From Platynereis dumerilii (Eukaryota; Annelida; Polychaeta; Phyllodocida; Nereididae), in contig JAPTHN010000011.1 of the NCBI GenBank assembly GCA_026936325.1, positions 26,142,501 through 26,206,500 of the forward strand: a stretch of 64,000 nt of DNA, written 5' to 3'. The notes under the pieces are model-generated. The model saw only the letters and a program-made list of their open reading frames with translations. It was not told the origin of the DNA and searched no databases. The position numbers and the translations under genes were made by a program. This document shows positions 39,249 through 50,940 of this stretch, in pieces; the stretch's first letter is position 1; the number at the start of each line of letters is the position of its first letter.

Positions 39249-40857
39249 CACCCCTCCACCACTGAGTACGGTAACGATTGTTACCGTATCTTAAAATGGC
39301 TGACACTAAAAATCTTGGTGAATTTGAGGCAAGCATTAATCAATTTACAGGGTCAGTATGTCAGAAATATTCCACTCCAATGATTCTTCATTGCACAAAA
39401 CCCACCAGTTCTAAATCTTACTGTGATTCCTTGAGTAGATTTAATGCAATGCCTTACAAAAAATTTGAATCGAGAGACGGTAACAATAACGATTGGAGAC
39501 GGTAACTGTATTTCAAAATTCCTCAAGGAGACGGTAACTGCAGGTTTATCAATTGATGTGTATTGCCGTGTTTAACACAATGAGTACATACAGGACCATG
39601 AAGGATGGGAAAGGGTGTATATCAGCAGGCAGAATGGAGTTCCCAACTTCCTAAATTCTGAATAAAATTTGTATTTTCTAAAAGGTCACTCAAAGTTTAT
39701 TCTATTTCGGTTTTTTTACAAGAAAGAATTAGCCATTGGCTAGTGTCACCGAAAAAAAAGAATACATAGAATCAGGAGATGTGAACAAGTTGGCAATCTT
39801 CAGTGAGCCTACTACTGAAGTGGACTGCAGAAAACCAAGATAGGCCCTATTCATTCACATGACAAACTAACAAAATTATTATTCCTCTGAAGATTAATTA
39901 TTTTTGGAGGTCTAATATAAACAGTGACATGACTCAGAAATCAGCCTCATACATGTATGTAGCTACTGAGAATCTTTCACTACTCCATCACCACAGGTAT
40001 AGGAGAAAAGTTAAAATGTTCACTTTAGGGGGCAGTTCATTGTTTGGGCATTCTGTACATTGTCCGAATTTAAAGTCAATTTGCTATGTTAATAGACTTT
40101 AAGGAGGCAACTGACCCCCCACGGTCCCACCTGCCCTCTTTTACCTGTGCCCACAGTCATCACTGATGTAGACTCCTGTTAGGCATAGATGCAGAACTTG
40201 GTAGACTCTTGTAAGCTACATACCCCCAATCAATTTCCGTAAATTAATTGTGCATAGTCCTATTGTGCTAACAGTCAAACTCAAACCAGGCTTTTGCACT
40301 GCATGGACGGTGCAGATATTCCTGAACACCTATGAAGTGTAATTTAGTAATAAAATTTCAATTTACCAGTTACCACCTATTTTCCGACTCAAGAATGTTC
40401 ATCTGATTTCAAAATTATCAAAATATTTATCATATTAAGAGTCATAATTATTATACTTCTGGACTTTTTAAAAAGAACATCCATTCAAGTTAGAAATCGA
40501 TCTCTCTGTGCCTGCTGTTGTTACTTTGGCTATTGCTAAGAGCATCTACTTGGGCAGTTACCGTCTCCAAGAAATATTGTTACCGTTCTCACCCCTGAAA
40601 TAGTTTTTACAGTTACCGTCTCTCGATTCAAAACTTTGATAGCCAAACACACCCATTTTACTGCAGTTCAAGCAAATCTAAGTTAATAGTCTTAACATAG
40701 GAACATGGCAGTGTTGATCAGCCATGTCTCAAGCCAAATTATGCAGTATTAACTTCAGGAATCGACAATTTAATTCTAGTCACATGACCAACGTTTTTGG
40801 TGTCCACCATTTTAGGATACGGTAACAATTGTTACCGTACTCAGTGGTGGAGGGGTG
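39249..40857. mobile_element. Inverted-repeat transposon with CAC ends and GACGGTAAC array
   Basis: The left end CACCCCTCCACCACTGAGTA and right end TACTCAGTGGTGGAGGGGTG are perfect inverted copies. ACAAC lies directly outside each end (39244-39248, 40858-40862), a 5-bp target duplication. Just inside each end is a 20-bp palindrome, perfect at the right (ACGGTAACAATTGTTACCGT, 40819-40838) and nearly so at the left (39268-39287). The GACGGTAAC core recurs at 39476-39541 and, inverted, at 40558-40620. No transposase frame was seen. CAC ends with 5-bp duplications occur in Transib-type elements, but the rest of the terminus does not match that family's consensus, so the superfamily stays open. 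Confidence 0.75.
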
Positions 40858-41174
40858 ACAACGAAATAACCGAAAAGTGAAGGAAAATATTTATAAGTTA
40901 TTCACCACGGGAGAGGAAATATGTGATTTATCAAGCGAGAGCTTTAGCCCGAGCTGTGATAAACATATATTCCTGATCCCATGGGGAATAACCGGCTTAT
41001 ACCATGAGACAAACACTCAAAGAAAAACATGCAGCAGAATAAGTGGTATCTACAAAGAATATGGGATTTATTGCAACAACTAGCTGACATAGGTGACGAA
41101 TGGTTAAAAAAGATTTATACCATTTGACACCTCTGTCACTGACTCAGCCAATCACATGCCAGTTTTTCATTGTA

Positions 41175-42199
41175 GGGGAGACCGGGGCTGGTTGTCACAG
41201 TGTGTAAAACTTAAACATGCTACTATTTCTATATAAAGCATGCAGGAGCACTGCCATTCTGTATGAATGGCAAAAGGGGAGTGACTTAAACCTATCTGGT
41301 GAATATATACCTATATCAATCGAAATCTTGATGTGATATTGGACATTTTTTAAAATTCAGAATTCGGGGCAGGTTGTCACACTTTCGGGGCAGGTTGTCA
41401 CACTCTCGGGGCAGGTTGTCACACTTTTGGTTATGAGCTCGAATGCAGGAAGTGGAACTCTGTAGGGCAAATCTTGACCAAGAAAAGTTATTTTGGACAT
41501 ATGAGGAATCCTTTACTTGCCAAGTGAAGACCTTAACAAACATGCTACTGTGTACAAGAGTGCTGCAAATGAAGGCTTACCAATCAGTAGGAAAGCATTG
41601 TGATACGGAGTAGGATTTTTACGATTTTTTTGGAAAATTTTACATATAAATTTGAAATCGATTTATTTAAACACAATGCAATATCTGCACACATCTTCAG
41701 TTATCAATAGCACGTATAAAGCACAAATTTATATTTGTGTTAGTTTTTTTGGTTTAAAAGCCTGGTCCTAATAGGTAACAACCAGCTCCAAAAAGTGTGA
41801 CAACCTGCCCCGCCTTTTTGTGACAACCTGCCCCGACTGATGAAAATTCCAAAAACGGGTGACCAAGGCCGTTGTTATCAAAATTTTCACTATTTGTTCT
41901 AATGATGATTTAAAGAAATGTTTATATGGTAAGTGTATTAACTGTATCTTTTTCAACAACTATTTGATAAAGACTAGCATTGCATGCAAGTTAAAGGTAA
42001 AAAATTACTTTTTGTGACAGGAAATTTTTAACAGTCCTTGTGCCTACCAGACTCCCTTCCAGGGGTCAAGATTTTTCAAAAAGACTCCAGTGGGTTATAA
42101 AAGCAAAAAACAATGATTGGTTGAGCTGTGTGACTCCATAGTTTAGTGCAATAAAAAGTGTGACAACCTGCCCCTGTGACAACCAGCCCCGGTCTCCCC
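41175..42199. mobile_element. Inverted-repeat transposon with GGGGCAGGTTGTCACA array
   Basis: The termini GGGGAGACCGGGGCTGGTTG and its exact inverse are flanked by TA on both sides. The inner terminal motif GGGGCWGGTTGTCACA is repeated: three direct copies about 22 bp apart at 41366-41430, and inverted copies at 41797-41840 and at the right end. About 1.0 kb, no coding capacity. Repeated subterminal motifs usually serve as transposase-binding sites; that role here is an inference. Confidence 0.75.
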
Positions 42200-42306
42200 T
42201 ACTAATACCCAAATTCTTTGTTGTTTTCTTATTGACCAGTGTTACACGTAACATGTTTGAGTGTTTGTCCCATGGTTCATACCTGTTATTCACCATGGGA
42301 TCGGTA

Positions 42307-43809
42307 GGGGAACATGGGGACCGACGGGCCATGGGGACCGATGGGCCATCCTCTTAACTCCACATCAAAGACGTTTCCTAACACCTAATTTGCATTTTTA
42401 GTATTGCTTATCACATCTATGAATACCATATCGACCACTGATCAATAAGTGATAGCACAAGTGTGTAGGAGGCAAAATGAAATTTTCAACATCTAAAATT
42501 TTTTTTTCTGATTCAGAAAAAGTTTAATATCTCAAAAATGTGTGGACTCAACGCAATATATTTTTTATGATGATTTGTCCTATATATTGGTGACAATTTA
42601 CACATTGAATTTTAGCAACAAGAACCATATTTCACCAAAAAATGGGGGTTTAACTGTTCAGAAAGCTTTTGGGGACCGATGGGCCACCCAACATGGGGAC
42701 CAATGGGCCACTATTTCTTGAGATTTTCTATAGGTGGCGTATTGGCATGGGGCTGGATATTAAAGTCTTTTATGGGAAAAAGCACAATAGAACTTCAGCT
42801 TGCATCTTTAAATGATAAGTTTTGACTTAAATGAATGCCCTCGAATTTACAGTGATAGATTTGCCTTAGTAATGGCTTCAAACACAAAATGGTGGAAATT
42901 TAAAATATGCATGATCACAAATTTTCAATCTAGGTAGTATTTGGGATACAATAAACATAAGGACCCCATTAGACATTGATGCAGTATTGAGTGTAAGTTA
43001 AATTTTCACCGAAATATAAGCTAATGGAGGGTTATTGATGAATTTTATTGTTTTGGTTCAAGATTTCTCCTGCAGGTGGCATACTAGTACAGTATCATTG
43101 GAAAATTTTACTTTTCCCCTAAAAATCGAAATGATTGACAGAAATGATTCATTGATGGAGAAAAAATTGAAATATTCTTATTTATGTAATATTCATCAAC
43201 AAATTTGAGGTATTAGACACGATTTTGATGATCACGGTGGTAGCCAAACTTCTGTACATAACGACCAAATATCAAATAATTTTTTTTCTTAGTGAACAAT
43301 GAACCAATCGTTTTGAAATTCTCCAATATAGTTTTTAATGCATCTGTTCATGTACTGCTAAAATATCATCTCAATAGATTGACTATAACTACAAAAAAGT
43401 AACTCATGACATTTGTGAAAATTAAGCTTTTTTTCAAAGTGTAAAAAATGGGCTTATCTATATTCTTTCGATCTCTTATTGTCCTATAAACTCAGATGGA
43501 TCAACAAAAACATATTGGAAACAAATTTTGAATTCTTTATCCACCCTTTGGCAAGTTATTGACATGGTCCATCGGACCCCATGGGATGGCCCATCGGTCC
43601 CCATGGTTGGGGACCGATGGGCCACCATCTTTCTAGACAGAAAATGTGTTTTCTAATCCTTCTTCCTATGTTGATCTGTGTGAATCTTATATCATTTTAA
43701 AGAGAATTACATCAGCTAATAGGGTGCACAGTATGAATCCTTTATCTGAAGCAGATTTGCCTCCATGGTCAATAATTTGTCAAGCGGCCCATCGGTCCCC
43801 ACTCTCCCC
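42307..43809. mobile_element. Inverted-repeat transposon with GGGGACCGATGGGCCA array
   Basis: The left end GGGGAACATGGGGACCGACG is mirrored at the right by CGGTCCCCACTCTCCCC. TA lies outside each end. The motif GGGGACCGATGGGCCA recurs in pairs at the left end, at 42671-42712, near 43585-43625 (both orientations) and at the right end. About 1.5 kb without a transposase frame. It shares the TA-GGGGA terminus and motif-array design with its neighbour at 41175-42199, so the two probably belong to one superfamily. Confidence 0.72.
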
Positions 43810-44483
43810 TAATATGTGTTTATCACAACTCGGGCCAAAGCTGTTGGTGGATAAATCACATACTGCCTCTCCTCTGGTGATAACCTATACTAACAAGGAC
43901 CCTACTTGTAAATACAACTAATGAGTTGGTAAATTGCCCTGAAGCAAAACAGCACAATTGGCAATACAATGTTATGGCAACCATTGGTCAGAGGCTCCAC
44001 AACAAACAAATTCATTAAAGTTGATATTTAATTGGTCTCAGCAGTTTTGTGTGTAAATTTGCTGATGATTGCAAGACATATATATGCCATACAGTGGCTA
44101 TTAGAAAGAAACATGCGCCCTCGTGATTCCGCATTGGACTCCAAGTACATATTCAATTCCAGCCTCGGCTGTTTCCATTCTCGGTTAAAGGTGAAATTTT
44201 TCTGGGATGCTCTCCAGCCAAGAATTGGTATTGAGTCTGCAAGAACTGCAACCTAGTTAGGTAGGTGTTTGATAGGGCTCTATGTCCTCTTGCAAAAGAT
44301 GAAACATCTGTCCAACATGAGTTGCAAGAGGAACTGACTGGGTCTGCAGGTTAGCAGCCCAGAACACTGCCACTGACCTGGGTCCTAGGCCCCAGGTTTT
44401 AGGCATGCATGCAACAGAATAAGAAGATAGATACAATCTAGGCTATATATGTAGAGTCTTAACGGCATTAACACATATTAGAC
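43810..44483. other. Non-coding stretch, no feature recognised
   Basis: No supported exon. A weak tRNA-like patch around 44110-44170 (a degenerate B-box-like 'attcaattcc') hints at an old SINE but is too diverged to call. Confidence 0.4.
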
Positions 44484-44768
44484 ATCACCAAGATACTAAT
44501 ACCATTGGAAAAGCTGGTATCTAACTGACAGTTTTGCATGTAATGCCAAGCTAAGGATTAACACTATTAAAAACAGCAAACAAACAATCAGATTATTTTT
44601 TATGTTGCAAAAATTTAAAGTTAAAAGGTATAATAGAAGAAGCATATGATGTCTAAGTCAGTTAGATACCTCATTGTCGGGTTCTAACATGCATTTTTGT
44701 CAGTTAGATCCCTCCCTCCGGTCGGGATCTAACTGACAAAAATGCATGTTAGAACCCTCCAAATTGGT
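44484..44768. repeat. Interspersed repeat, family R2, copy 1, with terminal hairpin
   Basis: Shares long blocks with 47197-47403 (CATTGGAAAAGCTGGTATCT, AACTGACAGTTTTGCATGT, GATGTCTAAGTCAGTTAGA). In this copy the end is a near-perfect hairpin (about 44694-44756): GTTCTAACATGCATTTTTGT and its inverse flank a short loop. Non-coding; probably a MITE family with inverted ends GGTATCTAACT. Confidence 0.65.
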
Positions 44769-45081
44769 ATCTAACTAATACATAACAATGGTCACTGTTC
44801 ATATTGTTCAATAATTGGCATAATGAATAACCATAAGTTAAATCAGTGTACTGAGTCAACTAAAGCATACATGAGATAAAACTTTAGAAACTCTTCAAGT
44901 TAAGTAGTAACTAGAGTCTCACAATTGCCAAAAACAATCCAATCATGTTATATGAAATATTGAAATTTTCCTTGTGCAAATAATCAACGTGATCTTTCTA
45001 TATTTCCAAAATAAATCTCAAAAAGATTTCTTTACATAGTTTACAGAGGCAAGAACCAAACTTTTTAAAAAAAGCACCTAC

Positions 45082-45241
45082 CATTATAATGCGCAAGCCT
45101 GAAGCCGGTGTAGCAGTTACACGTTTTTGGTAAAGCGGCTTTAAGTAATGTCCTTTTGTGAATTTTGCGAACTTTTTTCCTCCATCTACGAAGCATAACG
45201 ATGAAGGTATTGTGCGCATCAGTCATAGAGACAGTCATCAT
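45082..45241 (-). CDS. Candidate first coding exon of the RasGRP gene
   Basis: On the minus strand an ATG at 45241 opens 53 codons plus one base, ending at a canonical GTAGGT donor at 45081. The peptide is strongly basic in the middle (LRRWRKKVRKIHKRTLLKAA). The exon ends in phase 1, which is exactly the phase needed to join the RasGRP exon starting at 33735. No family member is known to me with this N-terminus, and the intron would be 11.3 kb. A second frame through the same stretch is also open. This is inferred from phase and donor only; it may instead be a leader or nothing. Confidence 0.28.
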
Positions 45242-45712
45242 AATACATGCACTTGTGAGTGCTTGCAAAGTCTTGTGAAGTATTATTCCTTCTAGTGTAA
45301 CAGTGTAAATGGTATAGTGTTACAGGTAATGCAGTTGTTGTCACTTGGCGTTCCTGGAGAGTTGTGTTGCTTTATTGGCCGGGCTACATGACAAGTGTCA
45401 GCCAAAGCCACAGCAAGCAACAGCAGTCGCAGGAGCCAAAGACAAGAGCCGGCCACAAGAGCCAGCAACAGGCCTTCAGCAGATCAGGAGGACACAAGTC
45501 ACAGCCATGCTCTTTGGCCATGCTCAGTGCACAGCAGCTCTTGTGAGCATTGCCTGCCTGCCAGGTGATATGATGCTCTCAGGTTGTTTCTACTGTTGCT
45601 GCTACTGCTACTTCTGGAACTGGTTGTGTAGACAACTTGACAACTTGTTTTTGTCTCCATGCACCTCCTCCTTTAAGACACAATATGTTTTCATCACACG
45701 TCATTGGATGAG

Positions 45713-45795
45713 AATGCATGCTTCCACAAGCAGTTTTGTTGAAGATGTTTGGTTTGGACCGCATGGCAAACTATCACCTATTTCACTTACTCAAA
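45713..45795 (-). repeat. Single arm of inverted-repeat family R3
   Basis: Reverse-complement match to the left arms of the R3 elements at 46743 and 63405. It shares CAAACTGCTTGTGGAAGC-like sequence and the following block. The other arm is not seen nearby. Confidence 0.5.
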
Positions 45796-46742
45796 TTACT
45801 CTTAAGCAACAGTGCTGCAACACTGTACTAGAGGTATACATGACCATACATCTCAAGAGGGATTTGTTCATCGCACTCCCAAACTCAAAATATTATCTTT
45901 GAAAATTTGACTGAAGGGGCATATAATGCGGATGACGGAATTAATGACAGTTCATTTTACAATGTGTATATTGTGTGCACAGTGCACCGCTCTATTTCTT
46001 ATATCAGCTGCATCTTGATTATTGGCAATTGATTGCATCTTGGCCTGCGTGTCCACATTAAAACACGATTCTATACCAATTAACCTGTATTGATTATGGA
46101 GGAGAAAACTAAAAAGAAAAAAAAAGTTCACACAAATACTACAAGCTCACGTCATACCTACGTCATGTTAAAGATTTGCCCTTTTTGACTTACATTCTGC
46201 ATTTCTGTCAATATGATCAAATGAGCTGAGAAGAGTTCGACATACTCCAGCCTCAAATGAAACGGCTGATGATTTCATCTTGTATCAATACCAAATGCCC
46301 AGCGGCATGAATAAATCATCAGCAGCAAAACGCTCATTCAATATCACTAAAATCATATTGATAACAGTCAAAAACAAATAATGCATTTATTGTTGTACTC
46401 AATCTATAGCCATGGAAGCAATCAACTTTTTGCACTGATGTAAAACTATCTTTCTGTGAAAACAACAATAATGTCACAAACTTACTGAGTAGTTGAAAAC
46501 AAAGATTGAATGAAGCATAAAAACTGCACTTAAAGTTTTTGTCTTCATGATTTCACCAAGTGAAGTGGCCTAAACTGCCATTACATTGTAAGCGCAGGTG
46601 AGCAGATTTATCTGGAATGGGCACAACATAAAATAAATGCGGAATGGGCACTATATAAAATCGTAAGGGAATGGGTGCTGTATGAAGTCATATCACTTCG
46701 TATTATGTTCTTCTTAATTGATATAAATCTCCTTATACGGTG

Positions 46743-47196
46743 CTGATGAAAGTGAGTGAGACAGGAGATGTTTTGCCATTGGGTCAGCGCGCAACATCCT
46801 CAACCAAACTGCTTGTGGAAGCATGAATTCTCATCCAATTAGATAAAAACATGTGTCATAGAGGAGGATATGTTGGAGGCATAAGGGGATACAAAAGGTT
46901 GCCACTACAAACAGTTACGTATGGGTCAATTTTTTTTAAGTAAGTGAACCCGCCCCCCCCTCCCATCTGAAATTACATATAAAGGCTTTGGGATTCATTA
47001 GTTATAATAGACTTTGACCTATATGTACGTACCTCTGGGTATAGCAAAGAAAAGTGACAGTCATTGCCTTCATGCACATTTTCATCCCGTCAGATGAGAA
47101 GCTAATCTCCCAGTAGCAGTTTGGTTGGGGTTGTTTAGCATTGACCCTATGGCGAAACATCACATTGAACTTGGATTGTTCACTAACTTTCATCAG
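46743..47196. mobile_element. Inverted-repeat element, family R3, copy 1
   Basis: Ends CTGATGAAAGTGAGTGA and TCACTAACTTTCATCAG are inverted. The arms extend about 90 bp with good complementarity (GATGTTTTGCCATTGGGTCA at the left, inverted around 47140-47165). The interior shares AAGTAAGTGAACCC with the copy at 63405-63945. Non-coding, 454 bp. The R2 copy begins directly at its right edge. Confidence 0.65.
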
Positions 47197-47403
47197 ACAT
47201 CCCCAAGATACCTACCATTGGAAAAGCTGGTATCTAACTGACAGTTTTGCATGTCAGTGCCCAGCTAGGGACTAACTCTGTTTACAACAGAAAAAAATCA
47301 GATTATTGTTTATTTTGCAAAAATTATAAGTTAAAACGTATAATAGAAAGAGCGTACGATGTCTAAGTCAGTTAGACACCTCTTTGTCAGGTTCTAACAT
47401 GCA
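47197..47403. repeat. Interspersed repeat, family R2, copy 2
   Basis: Matches 44484-44700 over most of its length but lacks the terminal hairpin. It abuts the R3 element at 46743-47196. Confidence 0.65.
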
Positions 47404-48039
47404 TTAATTAACTATAACGACAACGATAACTCATTTTTGTCCGAAGTAGGCCTACACATATTTTATCCTGAATGGCAAAATTAATATTTTAAATAAATTA
47501 GTTTTTCAAAAATATGAGGCCTAATAGAAACATTTCCAAAACAAGCTTTAACAATAACAATAACAAATCAAAATCATAATTAACATGATAAAGTTATGTC
47601 TCAAAAAGAAAATATGACATTTAAATCAATAATGTTCATATTTCCATGTGTGTTGCAATGGAGATGGAAAAATTACCATTGGTGAAAAAACATCTTGTTT
47701 ATCACCTGTGAGCTATCAATTATGAAGGGGCTGAGCTGTGGGCAATTTACTCAGGAGTATTGCAGGCAACAATGTCATAAAAGGCATAAAAGAACTAATA
47801 GCTGAGCATAACCTTTTATTTTGGCCCTGCAGCCCACACCAACCTACCCCTCAACTGTGCAACAGGCTGTGCATGGATGCCAAAAGGGTCTCTTGTAAAA
47901 ATCTCCATAGTAAAATTTACAAATAAGTTCCATTAGCTGATAGACAGTTTCCAATTTTATACTCAAACTTTTAATTGCTGATATAATTTGTTTTGGTATA
48001 TTATAAATTCATATTTTTTTGAAAATCTGATCATTAGTT

Positions 48040-48297
48040 TTGGGAGTTGAACCTGAGTTTCGATCATCTACCCATCGTCAAATCCATTGGATTTTTTCTC
48101 ATTCAGCATAATTATTACACAGATGTAACGAAATAAAAGTTTTAAGAACATCTTGAAATTGATTCTGGTTGCGAAATCTGCAGTTATGACTAGAATATAT
48201 GTTCCACATATTGTTTTTCTCGGAGAACCTGGAAGCCAAAAATACTGCAAACAGGTTCTGACTTGTTAATTAGGAAATTATATGTCAGCACAAAAAA
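48040..48297 (+). repeat. Interspersed repeat, family R4, copy 1
   Basis: Shares CAGCATAATTATTACA, TTCTCGGAGAACC-like and AGGTTCTGACTTG blocks with 50020-50545. Its left edge resembles the CATC-rich tail of SINE S1, so it may be the downstream part of a composite element. Confidence 0.55.
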
Positions 48298-49640
48298 GCA
48301 ACCCAGCATGCTTTCACTGGCCCAGGCCAATGCATGTTCACATTATGGTTAAGTATTCAGTAACCATCAAGGGTGTGGCAAAAGGTTCTTCAATGAGCAG
48401 TAAAAAGTTGTAATACAGCAAACTCGTACAGTGAATGTCATAGGCCAGCCATGCAGTGACAGTGCTCCAACCTGTTGTAGCTGGAGACCAGCAATAGACC
48501 AGCAATACCATGATTGCATGTTAACAGGGGCACCTCCTTTGTCCCATGCATTTTCATTAAGGCAACAACAAACCCATAGCAAGGCATTGCATATGAGCTC
48601 ATTTGAGCTGAACTGCTCTGGCCATTGCATAAGCTGCACCATGGTATGAAAGCCCATGCAACAATTAGTAGATCAAATGTCTTTGTAGCCATTGGTCCAT
48701 TGCACTGGCCATTGTGCAGTAGTGTGGGTGTGCAAACAAGCATTTTGCCATTAGTGTAAGAGCAATGCTTCCTCACAACATAAACAAACCCATTTACATC
48801 CCATACTGCTTCCTATGTCAAGTGTCTCATATATTGTCATTTCTAAAAATACATTGCATCATAGAGGAAGAACTTATGAAATCTTAAATATATAAGTTTG
48901 GTAGAAGTACCTGCACAATTAGGTATATCTGTTCAAATGTGACATGATGTGAAGGAATCATAAAATTTATGAAGGAATCATCTTGAAGTCAAGAGATTTC
49001 AACCAATGGTGAACACCTCCCAGATGATTTCATAATGTGTAGACACTAACATTGGATGTGAACATGTTGTAGGAAATATTATTGGAAAAAATTATGTCAT
49101 AAGTTGAATAAAATGTCATGTCCTAGCACCCTGCCAAGACAACCCTTGCCCACACAGGCTGCCAAAGTCACTATTTGGGGTAGAAATTGGATATTCATGA
49201 GCTACTGGTCATTCCTGGCAAGTGACATTCCTGTTGTTTTCAAAATGGTGTAAACTACTTTTTAATTGGAGTTTATCGCACTATCTTCTCTCTAATACTC
49301 AAAATAGCCCGTATGTTATCCATTAAGGGGTTGCTATTTTTGTGGTTAGCAAGTTTAAAGATTGAAAATGACCTCCCTATAAAGATTCCTCGTCCTCAAA
49401 TTGGAAGGTCACATAAATTATACCCTTAGGGTTTTTAAATCCCGTTTGCTGATTGGCTGAGAAGGCCAACTATGTCAAAGCCTGGAATAGTGGCTGAGGG
49501 TTACTGTGTTAGCAGGGTACCTGCACAAGAGGATGTGTCCTAGAAAAAAAATCACATTCGGTTTCAGCGTCTAAAATTATGAAATCATCTCTCACTCACT
49601 TCTTGTCTGAAAAAGTGTCAGATTTTTGGAAGAGAAATGT
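48298..49640. other. Non-coding stretch, no feature recognised
   Basis: Open frames near 48367-48776 on both strands come from low-complexity 'ggccattgca' words. They lack splice signals or recognisable domains. Confidence 0.4.
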
Positions 49641-49644
49641 GTTT

Positions 49645-50045
49645 GGGTCTGTAGCCTCTCTATCTGCTAGCCTCAGGGACCAGGGTTCGAATCTTGGTCC
49701 TCCATCCAGGCCATCAATAATGTTAGACTGATGTTTTATTTTGTCAAGTACACTCTAAAAAATGTCGGGACAAATTGGTTTTTTAGATTCAAAATGGTTT
49801 TTGAAAAACCAAATTTCAATGCAAAACCAACATGGATTTTAAAAAAAATCCATGTTGGTTTTTCGCATTGAAATTTGGTTTTTCAAAAAACCATTTTGAA
49901 TCTAAAAAAACAATTTTGTCTGAAATTTCTTAGAGTGTATGCACAATGCACATGGCCTCATTATTGTGGTCCATGCTTGTCCTACTAAGCCTTGTCACTG
50001 CATAAATCCAGGATGTAGAGCCCGATCATCCACCCATCGTCTCAT
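49645..50045 (+). mobile_element. SINE, family S1, interrupted by a foldback MITE
   Basis: A tRNA-like head with B-box GGTTCGAATCT near 49688 lies to the left. The family's 3' half (CTGCATAAATCCAGGATGTA, ATCATCCACCCATC) lies to the right at 49945-50045. The MITE at 49751-49937 splits it. The insertion order is therefore SINE first, MITE second. Confidence 0.75.
49751..49937. mobile_element. Foldback MITE, family F1, copy 1, nested in a SINE
   Basis: Almost the whole 187 bp is one hairpin: arms of about 90 bp containing AGATTCAAAATGGTTTTT and AACCAAATTTCAATGC, repeated inverted, meet at AAATCCATGTTGG. The ends CACTCT and AGAGTG are flanked by TA on both sides, the target duplication typical of Tc1/mariner-mobilised MITEs. 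Confidence 0.88.
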
Positions 50046-50545
50046 CCCTTTACATTTTTGTCTCATTTAGCATAATTATTACATAGATGTAACAAAATTT
50101 TAAAAAATGACAAAACGCATTGAAAGTGATTCTGGTTGATACTTTGAATCATGCGCACAGACACACCTAAATCAAATGAGTTTCATTGTTTTCAATGATT
50201 CAATAAAGTATTATCGTATCGCATCGTATCGTAAAATCTGCAATTATATCTTGGAAGAATATACATGTACAAACATAGCTTGCTTAGTTTTTCTCAGAGA
50301 ACCAGGAAGTCAAAAATACTGCATACAGGTTCAATACCAGCAAACCAGCTCTGTAACAGTATTTGTTTCCGTCTGCATGTCAACAGGGATCGTGAATGGA
50401 ACACTATTCTTATGGACCAAAAATACGCCTAATCCTAGGTGGTTACTCGACTGAAACGGGTGGATATCAAATACCAGAACCAGAACCAGGTTCTGACTTG
50501 CTAATTAGGTTAATTTGGAAATTCTATGTCAGCACAAAATCAAAC
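50020..50545 (+). repeat. Interspersed repeat, family R4, copy 2, with insertions
   Basis: Matches 48040-48297 in three blocks separated by two extra stretches (about 50140-50225 and 50335-50490). The second extra stretch is bounded by repeated AATACCAG and AACCAGG-type words, suggesting an insertion. Confidence 0.5.
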
Positions 50546-50940
50546 GCCAGAGAAACACTTACAGGCTGACATGAAATCAATAAAAGATTTTAACTATGCA
50601 TGAAATCTGCAACATGTTGATTCTTGGAATATGCACTAACAGAATTTAACGAACTGCAGAGTGACCATATGGTGAAAATAAAGCAATCATGAAAAATTCA
50701 ATTTTGCAGAACTCTAGGATTGTTGGATTGAAAATAAATAAGAAAACCACTGGTCAATTTAAGTTTAATGAGATCACTGTAAGTTTATCTTTATCAATCT
50801 GTTTTGAAAGTATGTGTTTTTTCAAATTGAGCCCATACATGTTCTTTATCCACCGTTCTAAAATGGCCAATTAAAGGACCTTGGATATCCCTGAATGTAT
50901 ACAGCAAGCACCTTGGGTGACGGTCACAGCATCTTGAATA

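Noticed and set aside
45345-45902. 185-codon plus-strand frame with Gln/Ala-rich start and Cys/Tyr run
   Set aside because: No ATG at its start, low-complexity start, and its 3' half includes an arm of repeat family R3.
48367-48776. Overlapping frames on both strands around 48.5 kb
   Set aside because: Arise from repeated GGCCATTGCA-like words; no domain or splice signals.
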